Shown here piece after piece: positions 14,333 through 14,761 of a DNA stretch of 14,761 bases. The translations under genes and the position numbers were made by a program. Source of the stretch: JAAYBT01 sp964404395 (lineage in GTDB: Bacteria; Bacillota; Clostridia; Acetivibrionales; DTU013); NCBI GenBank assembly GCA_964404395.1, contig CAYOKA010000051.1, positions 1 through 14,761 of the forward strand, in the 5' to 3' direction. How positions within the stretch are numbered: the first letter of the stretch is position 1; every line of letters starts with the position of its first letter. Under the pieces are notes generated by a model. It had not been told where the DNA came from. It did no database searches and was given only the letters and a program-made list of their open reading frames with translations.

Positions 14333-14724
14333 TTACTGTAATCTCAATGTTATTTTTATCATTGATACTACTTGATTTCTATATTTTAATGGTTGCCTTT
14401 CTCCAAACCCGGAGGGCTAGAATCTGTCATATAGCTCTGGTACTTATATTGCTTTCTTTAGTGATACTCAATTCATTATCTATAGATGTTTCCCTAATAA
14501 ATAATGACCTACTATCTAGTATTATACAAATATTTCTAAGCATACCAGCTAGCATATATATTATTGTCTTTTTAGTTATATTGGCTGTGTCCATTACCTT
14601 GCTATATAAAGAAAAACAATATGAGCAAAACACAATTACAAGAACATCTATCAAAGAGAGTATAGACAACCTGCCAATGGGTCTATGCTTTTCAACAGAA
14701 AAAGGTATGTTTTTGGTACAATGA
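14329..14724 (+). CDS. Membrane protein paired with the 7TM sensor, apparently truncated
   Basis: The ATG overlaps the stop of the sensor gene (ATGA at 14329-14332), so the two are translationally coupled. The 131-aa product has about three membrane helices (near 3-24, 34-52 and 62-93), then a hydrophilic stretch KEKQYEQNTITRT leading to SIKESIDNLPMGLCFSTEKG. That last piece resembles the entry of a PAS-like domain in sensor proteins (compare 'I..A.DNLP.GL.F....G'), where the protein would normally continue. Instead it stops at TGA 14722-14724 after MFLVQ. A run of five T at 14710-14714 lies just before the stop; one base fewer would continue the frame as WYNENRALRNLKNPA to a TAA ending at 14761. 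The gene therefore may be broken by a frameshift or an insertion, or may be naturally short. Function unknown; a signalling partner is inferred. Confidence 0.6.
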   Translation: MITVISMLFLSLILLDFYILMVAFLQTRRARICHIALVLILLSLVILNSLSIDVSLINNDLLSSIIQIFLSIPASIYIIVFLVILAVSITLLYKEKQYEQNTITRTSIKESIDNLPMGLCFSTEKGMFLVQ

Positions 14725-14761
14725 AAACCGAGCACTCCGGAACTTAAAAAACCCTGCATAA

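Overview
The window looks like chromosome from a low-G+C Gram-positive bacterium, most probably a member of the Clostridia. The reasons are AT-rich coding sequence, strong AGGAGG-type ribosome binding sites, a lipoprotein-type (lipobox) sugar-binding protein, and a 7TM sensor protein of a kind I associate with clostridia. The species cannot be fixed from the sequence alone. The window is a mosaic of short, unrelated operons.

Left end (1-2721, + strand). It opens with the 3' end of a DUF1566/Lcl-like gene. A 340-base gene-free stretch follows, carrying a 114-bp imperfect palindrome that looks like a small mobile-element relic. Next is a tightly coupled two-gene unit: a 126-aa unknown protein overlapping by ATGA a 563-aa DUF262 + HNH (GmrSD/SspE-like) protein. 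This pair is the best candidate here for a little-described defence system. Just downstream is a strong hairpin resembling the right end of an IS200/IS605-type element.

Centre (2843-8500, - strand). A five-gene carbohydrate operon is read right to left: lipoprotein solute-binding protein, MalF-like permease, MalG-like permease, GH66 (dextranase/cyclodextran-enzyme family) protein with no signal peptide, and an AraC-type regulator. Spacings are short or overlapping. A good sigma-A-like promoter lies just upstream, with a 9-bp inverted repeat across its -35 and start region. The picture is uptake of an alpha-glucan oligosaccharide and cleavage inside the cell. No ATP-binding subunit is present, so a shared MsmX-type ATPase is assumed. 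The leader of this operon overlaps what looks like the remnant of another gene.

Right centre (8870-11695, + strand). A heavy-metal resistance operon: CadC-type ArsR repressor, CadA-type P1B ATPase without an N-terminal metal-binding domain, and a YbaK/EbsC-type aminoacyl-tRNA editing protein. Its promoter (TTGACA/17 bp/TAGAAT) is followed directly by a 42-bp near-perfect palindrome, the expected operator. A 44-bp perfect palindrome separates this operon from the next unit.

Right end (11785-14761, + strand). A glutamate-5-kinase-like protein without a PUA domain, then a 7TM histidine-kinase-like sensor lacking a visible phospho-acceptor His, overlapping by ATGA a second membrane protein that stops early, apparently broken, near the window edge.
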